NCBI GenBank assembly: GCA_003254885.1
Contig: QANT01001871.1
Location: 1 to 33,351 of the forward strand
Length of the DNA: 33,351 nt
Reading direction: 5' to 3'
DNA from: Purshia tridentata
Taxonomy: Eukaryota; Streptophyta; Magnoliopsida; Rosales; Rosaceae
Each line of letters starts with the position of its first letter. Position 1 is the first letter of the stretch. Of the stretch, positions 1 to 11,700 are shown in pieces. The translations under genes were made by a program, and so were the position numbers. The notes beneath the pieces were generated by a model that was given only the letters and a program-made list of their open reading frames with translations, did no database searches and was not told the origin of the DNA.

Positions 1-164
1 TGTTGACCCTCTTTTGGAGCGAGAGAGAGAGAGAGTGTTATGGATAGAGAGAGAGCGAGAAATGAGAAAGGCAGAGAGAGACGGAGACAAACAGAGAAAA
101 AAAAAAGTAGATTGGGAGAAAAAATAAATGGGCCGAAAAAAAAACAAACAAGTGGATCGGTTGG
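1..164. other. Purine-rich left flank
   Basis: No gene is seen. The plus strand is almost all A and G, with several GA runs and A runs, up to the first base of LTR-1. This sequence does not continue the CACTA gene found on the other side of LTR-1. It is therefore either unrelated DNA joined by deletion or recombination, or the internal part of a full-length retrotransposon whose body lies off the left edge. Confidence 0.5.
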
Positions 165-1151
165 TGACACGCCCCGGCCCTCGGGCACGTGACTAAACTG
201 CTGAAAACCAACAACTGTTTCCTGTGGACCCTTTTTCTCTGAAACTGTGAGCCATGAATATAAAATAATTTACTGAAATCACTGTAACTTTACAAAACAA
301 TTCACATAAAACCAAGTGTAAAACCTTTTACATAAAAATCAGTGTAAAATAACTTTCTATAGCACTGCTGGTCCCACTGCCTCGTCTTCTCTCCACTGCC
401 TCCTCAACCTACTCAACCTGCAAAACCGAACCCTGCACCCAACCACAGGTGCACCGGGTTTACACACAAACCTGATAAGCTCACTAGAGCTCGTGTGAGT
501 GAAATCTAACTGAAAACCTCAAATTAAACTCAATTTAGATAATCAATCACAATCCACTTTAATGCCTCACGCACAAACAAACCACAATTCATAAATCATA
601 ATCCATAACTTGATCGCCAAATCCTCTAAACCGAACCAATTCACTGTCCCAAACTGTAATTCCTCAATTATCCTCAATTTATTCCCTAAACTGGAAATCA
701 CCTTAAATTACATCACAACGTCCTGACTTAGAATCCCACTAGATCCTCAATTAAAACCACTGATACTCCGAAATCTTTTACTTACCCTTAAATCTCAAAT
801 GACCTTTGTTACTCAAACCTCGGTAATCGATTCTCGCCTAAACCTTTAAATTCCAAGTTTCTCAGTACCTCACTGTTACCCTTTGAGATTCCCCAGCTTT
901 AAAACATTTTATAAATCCACTGACAACTCTTTGTAGAAACCCGCGTTTGAAATCCATTTTGCAAACTCTTTTAGAAAACAATAAAGCTGATCAAAGTTCC
1001 AATTTATAAAACAAGAACTGAAAACTCTGGTAAATCAATAAAACTAGTCAAGTTCCCAAAATATCAATTAAGAACTGAAATCTATAATTCTCAAGAACAA
1101 CTGTAAGCTGACAAGATATGTAAAACCATCACCCAATTCACATCCAGCTAA

Positions 1152-1288
1152 CCTGCCGTACATGCGCAGGGCTCACAACCTGCCGTACGAATGCAGGGCT
1201 AATAATCCTGCCATACATGTGCAGAGCCAGGGTCTGTCATACACATGCAGGGCCAACAACTGCCGTACGTGCACGCAGGGCCGCCCCC
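1152..1288 (+). repeat. Tandem array of five ~27-bp imperfect palindromes in LTR-1
   Basis: Five imperfect units begin at 1152, 1179, 1207, 1232 and 1260. Their core is CCTGCCGTACATGCGCAGG. The CCTGC and GCAGG arms are complementary around a GTAC/CATG centre, so each unit could form a small hairpin or bind a dimeric protein. Units vary by point changes and 1-3 bp length differences. The array sits about 60-200 bp upstream of the TATA-like box at 1351. It is conserved in inverted LTR-4 and missing from LTR-2 and LTR-3. A role as a U3 enhancer is inference. Confidence 0.8.
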
Positions 1289-1350
1289 AAAAGGCAAGGC
1301 ATCCCGACACGGTCCAAAGCCTATGTGTGTGCCGTGATGGGTCCCAAAGA

Positions 1351-1360
1351 CCTATATAAT
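1351..1360 (+). promoter_or_regulatory. TATA-like box of LTR-1
   Basis: CCTATATAAT stands alone in a GC-balanced stretch directly downstream of the palindrome array, which suits a U3 core promoter. The matching place in inverted LTR-4 (about 6645-6655, minus strand) reads CCTATGAAAT and looks decayed. No transcript evidence is available here. Confidence 0.45.
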
Positions 1361-3048
1361 CTGAGAGCTGAACGAGTAGCAACTGGGTGTTTTGAAAACA
1401 GTACCAATCCGAAAAGAATATTTTCAATTCAAACACCAATCTCCAAGTTCCAAACCCTATTTGATATGACGAGAGAACTAATCAAAACTCGAACTTAAAA
1501 TTAAATCCTTTCTTAAAGAACTAAAGTTTCCAAAAACTGACAAATAAGATCAGATCTTTATCTTTAACCAAGAATAAACTGAGTTCTTAAAATCAGTTTC
1601 CCAAAACCGAAATCCACACTAAATCACCTTAACAAACAATAATCTTAAAATCCTGGGAATCCCAATCCTAGTCAAAAGTCTCCACCTGGACTCACCGGTC
1701 CTCAACAAACCACTAAATCCTTACTTAGTCCTCCATCAATCCTTTAATCCTCGGAAATTCCATTCCTAATTCCGTACCCCTCTTGACTAGTAACCAGCAA
1801 CCAAACAAACAAGCACTCAAGCAACCAAGTAACTAACTAACTGAGAATTAAAGGATCTTAGGTTCACTCACTGTGACCGCGCGAAAAGACCGAACTGCCC
1901 TTCGTATCCTTCGTGGCTCCTTTGTACGGATTCCAAAATTCGGCAGCATAACGGCATCGGGAATACAAATTCCCGCACCATGCGTACCTATTAAGACCAG
2001 ACAGTCCAAGAAACAAACCAGAATTCACAACAGGTTCTCCACCAAGCCAACAAACAACCGAAACGGCGGGAACCACCACGCACGGGGGTTGCCCGACCTT
2101 GGAAAACACACTCGAAAAGTCTGAGAAACTCACCCACAAGCTCGGGTGGTTGGCCCGAGGCCAAAAACCAAGGAACGGTTGCTGGAACCGTCACACGCGG
2201 CGAGTCCCACAACGGTCAATGGGCGGTCAACTACCAAAAATGGAAGTCACGTTTAGCTAAAACGAAGTACACAGAGACGTAGAGGAGATCGAGGGGATCA
2301 ATTCTCGAACCTGGGTCGACGGCCAAAAGTGGCCGAAAAAGGAGGAAAACTGGCCGAAAAGCTGCCGGCCTCCTTAGCTCCGATCCGCCGCCCACGACGG
2401 TCCAACGGGTCAATCGAACCCACCAACACGCTGGGCTCGATGAGAGGAAGAGATCTGGGCAGGTGGGAGGTCGCGTTGTCGCCGGAATCACCGAGATCGC
2501 CGCCGTGACGCCGATTGTGCACGCGCGATTCTTCTCTTTCCGGGCTGTTTCGGGAGGAGGCACCACCTCGGAGGGAAGAGGGAGGCGGCGCGAGCACGGG
2601 AAGCTGAAGACCAGGTCGGCCCGCCGCCGGACGCGCCCCCACGCACCGGCGAAAGGCGCGGCTGGAGATGAGACTCGCGAGGAAGAGAGAGACAACGAGA
2701 GGGAGGAGAGAGAAAGCTAATGGGTTTTCTGGGGTTCTGTGCCCCTTTTTAAAATCCAACTTTTTCAAAATTACAACCTTGCCCCTCTCTTCACACGTCC
2801 GTAACTTCTAAACCGTAGCTTCGTTTGACGCGTGCTACGTGTCTACGAACTCGTGAGGACGAGACCTTTCCAACAAACCCAAGGTCAACGCAAAAAGTCC
2901 TCCCGAACAAAAAGTCAACTTTTTGCCCCACTTTAAAAGTCAAACTTTAAAATTTGAAAACCTCCAAAACGTTTTACTTTTCCAGAAAAATCCCGAAAAT
3001 CTTTAAAAAACTTTTTCAAAACCACTTTGAAAGGTACGGGGTGTTACA

Positions 3049-4319
3049 TTTTTTGTCCCATTCAGTCACCAAAAGTCTCCATTGGTGGATGTTAACACGA
3101 TCATCATGGCATATAAATCTAGCTCGCTTTCCAATATTTGGGTAGTACCATTCTTCCTTCATCTCGTGCTTGAATTTCTTCCAACGTTCATTTAACTTTT
3201 CCTTCGTTTTTTTTTTTCAATTCATGCTGCCTTATCTATGGCATCAAGATATGACCAATCAATAGGCTCCTACATATTATGAAAACATGTTCATCACAAG
3301 ATTGTCACCAATAGTTTTTAAAATAAACAAGATGAGGATATACAAAGTTATAAAAATGTTCCAAAAAAAAGCCATCAGACATTACCTTCACTTGCTCCCA
3401 TGCACCCTTAACTTGGCTATGCTTTTTTAAAGAATCTAAAATCCTTCACATTGATTGGAAAAACTGATGCATTTGTCGCAATAATACCAATAAATCTTGA
3501 AAAGTTTGAAGCCATTCCATTTGGTGCAACCGCTTGACCATGAATATTGAATTCCAATTTCTCTGGGTGGTGAACAGTAAATTTTTTATTATTTTTTCCT
3601 CTTCCTTTCCTCTTGCATTTGGCTACCCCAAGAGAGGCATCTATGTCGTTCTCTGACCGTTTGATGTCATTAATTGTGCATCAGCATCTTCCAGTGTCTC
3701 ATTACCCAATCCATATAATTCTTTATTTGTTGGACCATCCCTCTCATTCACCATGCTAATAACATTATATGGGGCTGCCTCAGCCTCATTCTAATTCTCA
3801 ATTAAGGAATACATTATCTCATCACTATCTTGGGCATTATAACCAGCTAGTGGAGGTTAGGTTTCTTGGTCTTGGCCAAGGTTCATGAATAATCTCCCAG
3901 TATTAGGTATAAAGTGATAACTCATTTATAAAACTAGTAGGAAACTAGTTCACTAATCAGTCAATATGGAACATTATTGTACTGTGTAGAGGGTCTAATT
4001 AACTCTTAATAAGACATAGAACAACTTATTTTTCTTTAGGTTACCATCAAGCACACATTATTGGGATAAAACAAAAAAAAAATCCAAAATTACTCAGCTA
4101 GGTATAATCCAAAATGCCCACAATTACCCAACTATACTATAGCAAGCATAGATATATAAAAGGATGTATAAATCACCTTGAATAATGAGGAAAAAAAGAA
4201 CAAAAAAGAAAAAGAACACCTAACCTTGATACAAATTGAACTGTACGAATGCGTTGTTGACGAATGAAATGAGCCGCTCTTGAATATGATTGAGGAGGTA
4301 TCTTCTTGCTTTTAGGCAT
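3049..4319 (-). pseudogene. CACTA accessory transposase remnant (Ptta/En/Spm, Transposase_24-like)
   Basis: This is a broken minus-strand gene. The likely start is the ATG at 4319-4317 (MPKSKKIPPQSYSRAAHF...), followed by a possible splice donor. Next comes an acidic segment near 3700-3800, then a basic KCKRKGRGKNNKKF stretch leading to HHPEKLEFNIHGQAVAPNG and RFIGIIATNASVFP (about 3600-3440). The final recognisable block includes EKLNERWKKFKHEMKEEWYY and HQWRLLVTEWDKK (about 3195-3050). This basic RGR-type stretch followed by conserved W-rich helices is the pattern of plant En/Spm-type transposase C-terminal domains. Frameshifts and stops lie near 3650 and 3430, and the gene is cut off at 3049 by LTR-1. 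It probably bound CACTA subterminal repeats when intact, which is family knowledge. No functional product is expected. Confidence 0.7.
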
Positions 4320-4532
4320 AATAGAGGCAGTCTCTGCTAAAACTTGGTGGTGATGGAGGTGGATTCTAATAGAGATCGATCAACATGGTTTAGGGATTAA
4401 GGGATGAAGTGAGTTTTCAATGTTGGAAGCCGCAAAACTAAGCCCATCTTATATATATATTAGGAATTTAATAATTAAGTTAAAACATAAGCATAATAAA
4501 TAAGTAAAAGGATAGATATTTATTCATTAGGT

Positions 4533-4569
<37 letters not shown>

Positions 4570-4798
4570 TAAACTAAAAATAATGGCTCAAGCGTCTAAA
4601 GCTAAATAAAAAATTATGATGGCAAATCTAAAACTTATTAATTATTATTTATTGCTCTTTATTTTTCATAGGCATAGTTTTATAATTGTGAGCTTGTATT
4701 TTATATATTGTTTAGATTTTGCGCATTTTTTTGGCAAATCCAAACTATTCTTTTGTCTTTTTATCTTTTTATACTTTTATGGAACATACTATGTTACT
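4320..4798. other. AT-rich spacer with ATA microsatellite
   Basis: No gene is seen. The stretch is strongly AT-rich and includes an (ATA)n run at about 4533-4567. It lies between the start of the CACTA accessory gene and the insertion site of LTR-4. The last five bases (4794-4798, TTACT) are the left copy of the LTR-4 target duplication. The 71-codon open frame at 4616-4831 runs across the LTR boundary and is chance. Confidence 0.6.
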
Positions 4799-7510
4799 TG
4801 TAACGACCCGCACCTTTTAAGTACATTATAATAGGGCCCAACGTTGACTTTTGGTTCTAGTAAGATTCTAGCTTTGACCTTGGGTCCGTTAGGAAGGTCT
4901 TGGGCTCACGAGTTCATTGACACACGGCATGGGTTATTTAGGGCCCCGGTTAGAAAGTTAGGAACGTGTTAAGGGACTCAAAAGTTGACTTTTTAAATTG
5001 CTCGGATTTTAGAGTTGACTTTAACATGGTTGCATAGAGCTCGACTTCACAAGTTCGTAGACACGTAGCATCGTCGTTTGGAGTTACGGTTTGAGAAATA
5101 CAGGGGTTTAAAGTGAGGGGCAAACTTGTAATTTTGAGGAAATGGCATTTAATATTCCAAAAAATTCTGGAATATTCCTCTCTCCCCTCTCCACGCGCAG
5201 GCAGCAGAAAACCCCTCCCCAGCCCGACATCTCTCCCTTCCTCTCTCCCCTGCGCGACCCCCCAGCCCCCTTTTCCGGCCACCTGGGTTACCGGCGACGT
5301 CCCCAGTCGCCGGCCAGCAAGCTCACGCCGCCCCCAAGCCCCTTCCTCTCTCTCTCTCTCTCTCTCTCCTGATCTCTCTCTCACCTGCACGCGACTGGAG
5401 CTTCCAGCTACAGCCATCTCCGACGACGGTAGGCGATGGGACTGGCCGAGAATCACTCCCCAGCCGCCGGCCAGCCACCCCGAGCTCCCCCAAGATAGCC
5501 AGCCTTCCTCCAACGCGAAACGACGCTGGAAAAGCACCCAGCCCGCCACCACTTGTTCGTCGATTCCGGCCATATTCCGGCGTCAATCTCCTTGATTTTA
5601 GGTGGGTTTTTCTCCTCTCCTTTTGGGCTTCCTTTCCCATATTGTTTGGTTGTTCAATTTTGAGAAATTGTGAGAGATTGAAATTGGGAGATTATAGGCT
5701 ATTTTCGAGTTTAGCTTGGGTCTTTGAAATTGAATCAAATTGTGGGACATTTTGGGTAATTTCCGTAATTAGAAACCTCTAATCGAAGTTTGGAACGAGA
5801 AATTTGGGAAATTATTGAGAAAATTGGAAGTTGGATTGTTGGTGCTTATGTCCATTTCGGGATTTCTAGAATTTAAGGTGTTTATGGTGATTTAATTGAA
5901 ATTGGGCATGATTTTCACCTTTAGGAACGATCTATTGAGGTGTAGAATAGTTAGTTGAAGGAAATCAGAGAAATGGTAAGTTTGGGGCAAAATTGGACAC
6001 TTTTTGGGTTGTCGAAACGACACCCGGACGATCCTCGGTCAAGTTAGGTGGAATGGAGGTTATTGAGGAAAATTACCGGATTAAAAATAAGCTAGTGACA
6101 TGGGTTTGGAGTCGAGACGGAAAATAAGTTGGGCTATAGTTAAATATAGATTTTTGGAGAGTAAGGCCTAGAACGTGCACTTGTGTTTTTGCGATCGTAA
6201 ATTGAATAGTATTCTAACATATTGTCGTTCTCGTGTTAGGCGACGTTCCTGAGCCCAGAGACGATCCAGCCTGAGACCAAAGCTAAGCTATCTCTGTGAG
6301 TGGACTTCGTTTCCTAAACTTTGTTTATAAATTCTTTATGAATTTCATGATTTAATTCGTATTTATATTTGAGTCTTAATTGAGTTTATTAATTGAGAAA
6401 TATTATTCGATTCTTGAGTATGGAAATGGATTTGACGTGCTTGGAAACGTTTTGATTTCTCAAAGTAAACATATGTGGTTTATTCGTATCTTGAAATATT
6501 AAGGGTTTGGTTACTTAAAAGGATTTTATAGTCGTTGGTTTAATGATTTCCCAGTTTGAAAAGATTATGTGTTTTATGGGCGAAAAAAGAGATTTGTGGG
6601 AAAAGGATTTTCAAACCATCCTTTGCAGTACCCTTCAAGTTATTGGATTTCATAGGTCTTTGGGACCCATCACGGCACACATATAGGCTTTGGGCTGTGT
6701 GTCGGGATGCCTCGCCCTTTGGGGGTGACCCTGCATGCACATATGGCAGGTATATTGGCCCTGCATGTGTATGACAGACCCTGGCTCTGTACATGTACGG
6801 CAGGCTATTGGCCCTGCATGCATACGGCAGGTTCAGTGGATAACTATTTGGGTGAATGTATTATTATATCATTTTTGTTAAGAAGGTTTCAAGGATATAA
6901 ACTTCAGTTTTGGTTTGATGCTTGTTAGCTTAAATGGTTTTATTTATTTTCTCAGAAAATCACAAAGTGGATTTTAAGTATTGGTTTACTTATCCCGTGA
7001 ATTTTACGAAATATTTTAAAAACTGAGGGATTTGAAAGAAAGTTTGTGAAATTTTAAGGAAACTTAAAAGTATAGGTTTATTAATATTTATTTTGATTTA
7101 TGTCCACTCAATGAGTCATCTCACTAGTTTTATCCTTGTTGTTGTTTTAATTTTCCCCCCAGGTTGTAGCGGTGGAACGGTCGAGCCAAAGACGTCGAGG
7201 CACTCTTGTAAGGCTGTGAAATCGTAGGAATTAGTTCTCCTTGTATTTATTTCCTTTAGTAAATTTTGTAGCACCGCTCTGTAATTTTAGTAAATACTTA
7301 ATTTATTGGTTTTGAAATCTGGGTGAGAGACCCTTTGGTTGTGGTAAAGGAGCTGCGGTGCTTAGAAGTGTTTTTGCAGGTCTTCGTAAAGAAAGGGTTA
7401 GTCCAATTTCAGGGGAGGTTCTGCCGAAATTTCGGTAGGATTTTCCTTGATATTGGATTCCCGTAGGATCACTCCGAGTTCCAGGGTGGAATTCGGGGAG
7501 GGTCCTGTCA
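4799..7510 (-). mobile_element. LTR-4, inverted long-form solo LTR, TSD TTACT
   Basis: On the plus strand it starts TGTAACGACCCGCACC and ends GGGTCCTGTCA, so it has TG...CA borders. TTACT occurs on both sides (4794-4798 and 7511-7515), a perfect 5-bp target duplication. Inside, in reverse order to LTR-1, are a GTCAAC/TTGACTTT-rich part, a GC- and CT-rich part (about 5180-5600), and the palindrome array (6729-6832) with its flanking conserved block (6650-6730). The single LTR with matched TSD means a solo LTR left by recombination between the two LTRs of a full element. It is more diverged from LTR-1 than LTR-2 and LTR-3 are from each other by eye. The open frames of up to 207 codons in its CT-rich part are compositional and not genes. 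Confidence 0.85.
6729..6832 (-). repeat. Palindrome array of LTR-4
   Basis: Four diverged units of about 26-30 bp correspond, in reverse complement, to the array at 1152-1288 of LTR-1. Each retains a CCTGC...GCAGG-like core, for example CCTGCATGCATACGGCAGG. They sit next to the block with the decayed TATA position at about 6645-6655. Finding the array in both long-form copies shows it is an old part of the family. Confidence 0.75.
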
Positions 7511-7764
7511 TTACTCGTGAAATTTTGTCAGCCTGTGCATTTTTTAGGTTTGCCACAAAGGCATGTACCACATCACTTTATAAATTCTACAACTTATCAT
7601 TTGTATTTGAATACCATTGGAACCAAGTTCCATTATTTGGTATGTGAATAACCACTCTAAATAAGACATTCACATAGAGAATAGAACACACTTGTATGAG
7701 TTGGTCCAATTACTTACAAAACCTCTATCTTAATGAGGCCAAGTAGTGGCCAAGATGGTACTCA

Positions 7765-8010
7765 CCAAAATCATTCTATTCCTTCTCATGACCACTTCAA
7801 TGAAATATCCCAGTAGTTTTACTCTAGATATCTCCCCAACTTTCCAGATCCATCTAGGCCAAATGACTTCGGAGAGCAACCAACTCCCAAAATCAACCAT
7901 TCACATGTCCCATTTCTTCTAATCACCCCTTCAATGATATATCTCATGAATTTTCTACATTTCTTCCGAACCATGTAGACCTATTTAGGCCCAACCAATC
8001 GCAAGAGCAA
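7765..8010 (+). repeat. Two-copy tandem repeat, period ~122-134 bp
   Basis: The segment from about 7765 is repeated from about 7887. Shared landmarks are CCAAAATCA, CTTCAATGA(A/T)ATATC and the region translating as LPN...D..RPN. A 12-bp difference changes the period along its length. The shared plus-strand amino-acid pattern (S.H.(H/P)FN(E/D)IS, then LPN...D..RPN) suggests the duplication arose within coding sequence. The first copy now carries an in-frame stop. Confidence 0.6.
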
Positions 8011-8343
8011 GTTAGTAATGTTGCTAATTCTAGTTCAGCAACCCCAGTTGCGCAGTTCATGAGTACTCCTTATAGTTCTGAAATTGGTTTGCAAATCAAT
8101 CCTCATTTGACTCCATCAACTCATGTACAATCGAACTCGAAGAATATGAGCTTCATGACTGAGTTAGATATTATTAGTGCTGAACTAAAAAGCGGGGCCG
8201 ATGATGCCTACTGTCATCCTAGTTCATCAACCATATGTGAGCCATATGACAACACCTTGGCACCTTCAGATGGAGGTCCGTCAGTTAGGAATCTAGATGA
8301 ATGTTATTACATCTACAATTGTGTTTCTTATTTTAAATACTAG
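7872..8343 (+). CDS. Unrecognised plus-strand reading frame, possible exon fragment
   Basis: This open frame has no stop for roughly 155 codons. The first ATG is at 8059, giving 94 codons to the TAG at 8341. The product is Ser/Pro/Asn-rich in its first half and includes TELDIISAELKSGADDAYC and a C-terminal DECYYIYNC. It contains the second unit of the tandem repeat. It points opposite to the CACTA genes on both sides and begins about 360 bp beyond LTR-4. I do not recognise the family. It could be a captured host exon, a separate inserted element, or chance. No promoter or splice sites can be assigned with confidence. Confidence 0.25.
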
Positions 8344-8711
8344 TGATATATTAATAAAACTACTTTACTAGAAGACTTATCTTGTATGGTTCCGTCTAGA
8401 CAATAAATATATGGCAAAAAATTTGGAAAAATCTGCCAGCATTTAGATTGTTTTTTCAGAATATTAAATATAGTATAACCTGTTAAACTTCAAGGCATAA
8501 TATATTTCATCATCAACATCCATAAAAACCTATTTTCAATATTTTTTACCACCAACTATAAGCATTTCATGGCAAGCCTCTATGAGATTTCTGAAAGGAT
8601 GACATCTACATTGAAGGCTTTTTTATTGTATGTCATACTAGCTTTAATAAAAATCCTGGCAGTAAAGAAGGAGATTAATTATACAGAACTTCAACCATTT
8701 GAAATCCCAGG
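8344..8711. other. AT-rich spacer, probably 3' flank of the TNP2 gene
   Basis: No coding frame or repeat is recognised. It lies just downstream, on the minus strand, of the likely TAA stop of the CACTA TNP2 gene at 8714-8712, so it is probably its 3' untranslated or intergenic part. Confidence 0.4.
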
Positions 8712-11700
8712 TTAGTCATAAGCAAGAACCACACAAGAACCTTCATTCACCACAAGTTCTTCCACATCTATTCTTGCTAAAATATCGTCATTGGCATCAT
8801 TTGCCTCACATAATTAAGTTCTGCGATGCTGATATATCATGTTGTGTTACTATGCCCATGTCAAAATAATCTCTAGAACGTGTTCATACTGCAACATGCC
8901 AATCTGATTGGAGTAAATCTTGCACATAAAAACACTGATGTGCTTGTGACTCAATAATAAACGTGTCAAGTGGTGGAAGCAATTGACTAAAGTTGACCAA
9001 AGTAAATCCATACTCATCTGTTTTTATACCATTCCTTCGCCTTCGACCATCAATCCAATCAGCGTCAAACAATACCACTTTGCAAGCAAGATGATAGTCT
9101 AATTCAAGAATGTCCTTCAGCACACTGTAATAGTCAACCAGGGGACAGCTCAAACCTGAATCATGAGCATTACCATCGCCATCACCGTCACCCGCACATT
9201 GTACAAATAAACCACTATTTTGTGACCTACCTTTCTCCTCAATTGATTTCACTTGAAACTAATAACCATTCATTATGTACTTTTTCCAACTATCAGTAAA
9301 CCGACTGGCCCCTTGCCAACGCGACTAAGTTATCACTAATGCAAACTCCATCCATAATTTGGTCATCAATCTACAGTACAATCAAGTTGTAAGTACCATA
9401 TTTAGTCTTATTTGAAAGTTCTTTTAATGAATAATGCTATAAGAGATACTTACATGTCTATGAAACCATTCAGGAAATGATAACTGTGCTAGTCTTTTGG
9501 ATTCTATTTCGCTTACGTGTGGGGCTTGATTTTCTTTCTCACGCTCAACATGCTGACTAAGAATAAAATAAAAAATTGGTATAGCAACATGACATGAATT
9601 TATATTAATTAAGATAATACATTAAACCAGTTGACCACATATCCTATTAAAACTGGCCTACCTTATATATGGTTGGACTTCTGGACAATTGAGCAATAGA
9701 TGCTAGTGTGCCCTACCTTATGTTGCTAGGTCTAACATGAATGGTTCAACAATCTCTAGAGATCTTCTAGGTTTTGAATAAATTGATAGTCCTTCGCGTG
9801 TGCCATTATCAATTGCATCAGCATTATGGCCAGGCCTTTTTCGACGCGTCATAGTTTCATTACCAAGATATATTGCACAAAAAGTTAAACACTCCTCAAC
9901 AATATACCCTTCAGCGATGCTGCTTTCAGGATGATATTTGTTCCTAACATATTTTATTAGGGTATGTAAGTATCTGTACAAACAAAATATGAGAATAAGA
10001 ATGTAAGTACATGATTAGAGCCAAAGATTTACAATAGTAAGACAAATAATGAATTATAGTAATTAAAAACAAAAAACCAAAATTTGATAGACTACATGTA
10101 AATAACAAAATTGGATACAATAAAGGGAAGCCTTTGCCTTATTTGGAGATAAGTCTTTCAATTGGTTATGTAAACACTCTGTTTAAATTCCACAAAATTT
10201 TTGGTTTTCATTTGTAGGAAGTAAATTGATTCAATAAATAATAATATTTTTATAAAAAACCATGCATAACACTTTATGCATACCTCTCAATTAGGTACAT
10301 ACAACGATAATACACTGGACTGACGGTTGTAGCTTCATCAACAAGGTGGATAGGAAGGTGAGTCATGATGACAAAAAATGAAGGTTGCAGTAACTTCTCT
10401 AATTCACATAATGTAATCGTAATTCTTCGGGAAAATGCTTGAAAGTGACTAGTAGTACCAACTTTGGTACATAATTTGCAAAAAAAGGAGCTTAGCTCTA
10501 GCAAGACACAAACAACATTTCAAGGGAGGACACCTTGAATTGCAATAGGAATTAAGTACTGCATCAATATGTGGCAATCATGGCTCTTTAGCCCCATTAA
10601 TCTTTTCTCCTTAACTTTAACACACCTTCCTATGTTAGACCCAAACCCATTAGGAACCTTGATTGATGCAAGTACTTTATACTTATTTGTCTTTTCAGCA
10701 TTTGACAGAGTGAATGGACCAGGAGGTAGTGTTGTCCTTGACTCTCGAATACCAGGTGCAAATTCTTTTTAAGCTTCAGGTCCACCAAATCCAATTTTGT
10801 AGTTAATGAGTCTTTATTTTTCCCATCAATACCCAGCAAAGTTCCCAAAACACTATCCGTGATATTTTTTTCAGCATGCATCACATCCAGGTTATGCCAA
10901 ATGAAAAGCTCCTTCCAATATTGCAAATCAAAAAATAGGCTTTTCTTCTTCCAAGGGCCATCATAGTTATTTCTAAGGGGTTGCTTATTATTCTTATTCA
11001 CCCTTACCAAATTTAAAGGTCAAACAACTTAAAGATGCCTAGCACTCTTAACCTATCATAGGAATTGGGGGTAATTTGTTCTCGTAGTGCCCATTAAACG
11101 AATGAGTCATTATCTGGAATCTATGCTGAATTGGTAACCATCTTTGGTGTCCCAAGTAGCATTCTTTCTTACCATGCTTCAACCTAAAAGACTCTGTGCC
11201 AAATGCACATTGTGGGCATGCCTTTTTTCCCTTAGTACTCCAACCTGATAGCATGGCATAAGTTGGGAAGTCACTAATGGTCTACAGAATTGCAGCACGC
11301 ATAACAAAAATCTCTTTCTTGAAAGAATCAAAAGTCAATAACCCATTTTCCCACAAACTTTTGGGCTCATCAATTAAAGGCTAAAAGAAGACATCAATAT
11401 CATTACCAGGACTTTTTGGGCCAGGAATAAGTAGTGAAAGTATTAGGTATGATTGTTTCATGCAGAACCAAGGCAGCAGGTTGTAGACAGACATTACAAC
11501 TAGCCAAATACTATGGGATAAACTCATCAAACCAAAAGGATTGAATCCATCACTAGCCAAACCTAGGCGAACATTACGTGGCTTTGACCCAAATTCTAGA
11601 AAAGTATTATCCAACTTAGCCAATGCCGGTGAGTTTGCCAGATGCCTTAGCACATCATCATCTTGTCTATGGTTAGCATGCCTCCTCTTAAAGATTTTGA

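Larger units (their letters stand above)
165..3048 (+). mobile_element. LTR-1, long-form LTR of a repeated family (Ty3/gypsy-like)
   Basis: The element starts TGACACGCCCCGGCC and ends GGTACGGGGTGTTACA, so it has the TG...CA ends of an LTR. Three relatives lie in this window, at 4799-7510 (inverted), 12230-14212 and 24266-26144. Order inside: an AT-rich part with an 'ACCGGGTTTACACACAAAC' block, a tandem palindrome array (1152-1288), a TATA-like box (1351-1360), a GC-rich stretch (about 2290-2720), and a U5-like tail rich in GTCAAC/AAAGTCAA motifs. It codes for no protein. Unlike the other three copies, its 5-bp flanks do not match (GTTGG left, TTTTT right). It may be one LTR of a full-length element extending left, or a recombinant. 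The gypsy (Del/Tekay-like) assignment rests on the terminal sequence style and the large LTR size, and is inference. Strand is set by the orientation shared with LTR-2 and LTR-3. Confidence 0.8.

Noticed and set aside
1152-1288. CRISPR-like or satellite array
   Set aside because: The units have no unique spacers, are imperfect and few, and sit inside an LTR of a plant genome.
1162-1498. Short frames over the palindrome array, giving Cys/His-rich repeats
   Set aside because: The Cys-rich look comes from the 27-bp DNA repeat itself and shifts frame between units, so it is not a zinc-finger protein.
2231-2768. Overlapping 154- and 156-codon open frames on the minus strand of LTR-1 (and 85 codons on the plus strand)
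   Set aside because: They lie in the GC-rich part of a non-coding LTR, overlap in several frames at once, and their Arg/Pro/Ser-rich products match no family. The same region in LTR-2 and LTR-3 does not keep the frames.
4950-5640. 207-codon minus and 160-codon plus frames in LTR-4
   Set aside because: They are caused by the CT/GA-rich and GC-rich LTR composition. They are mutually overlapping and without recognisable domains.
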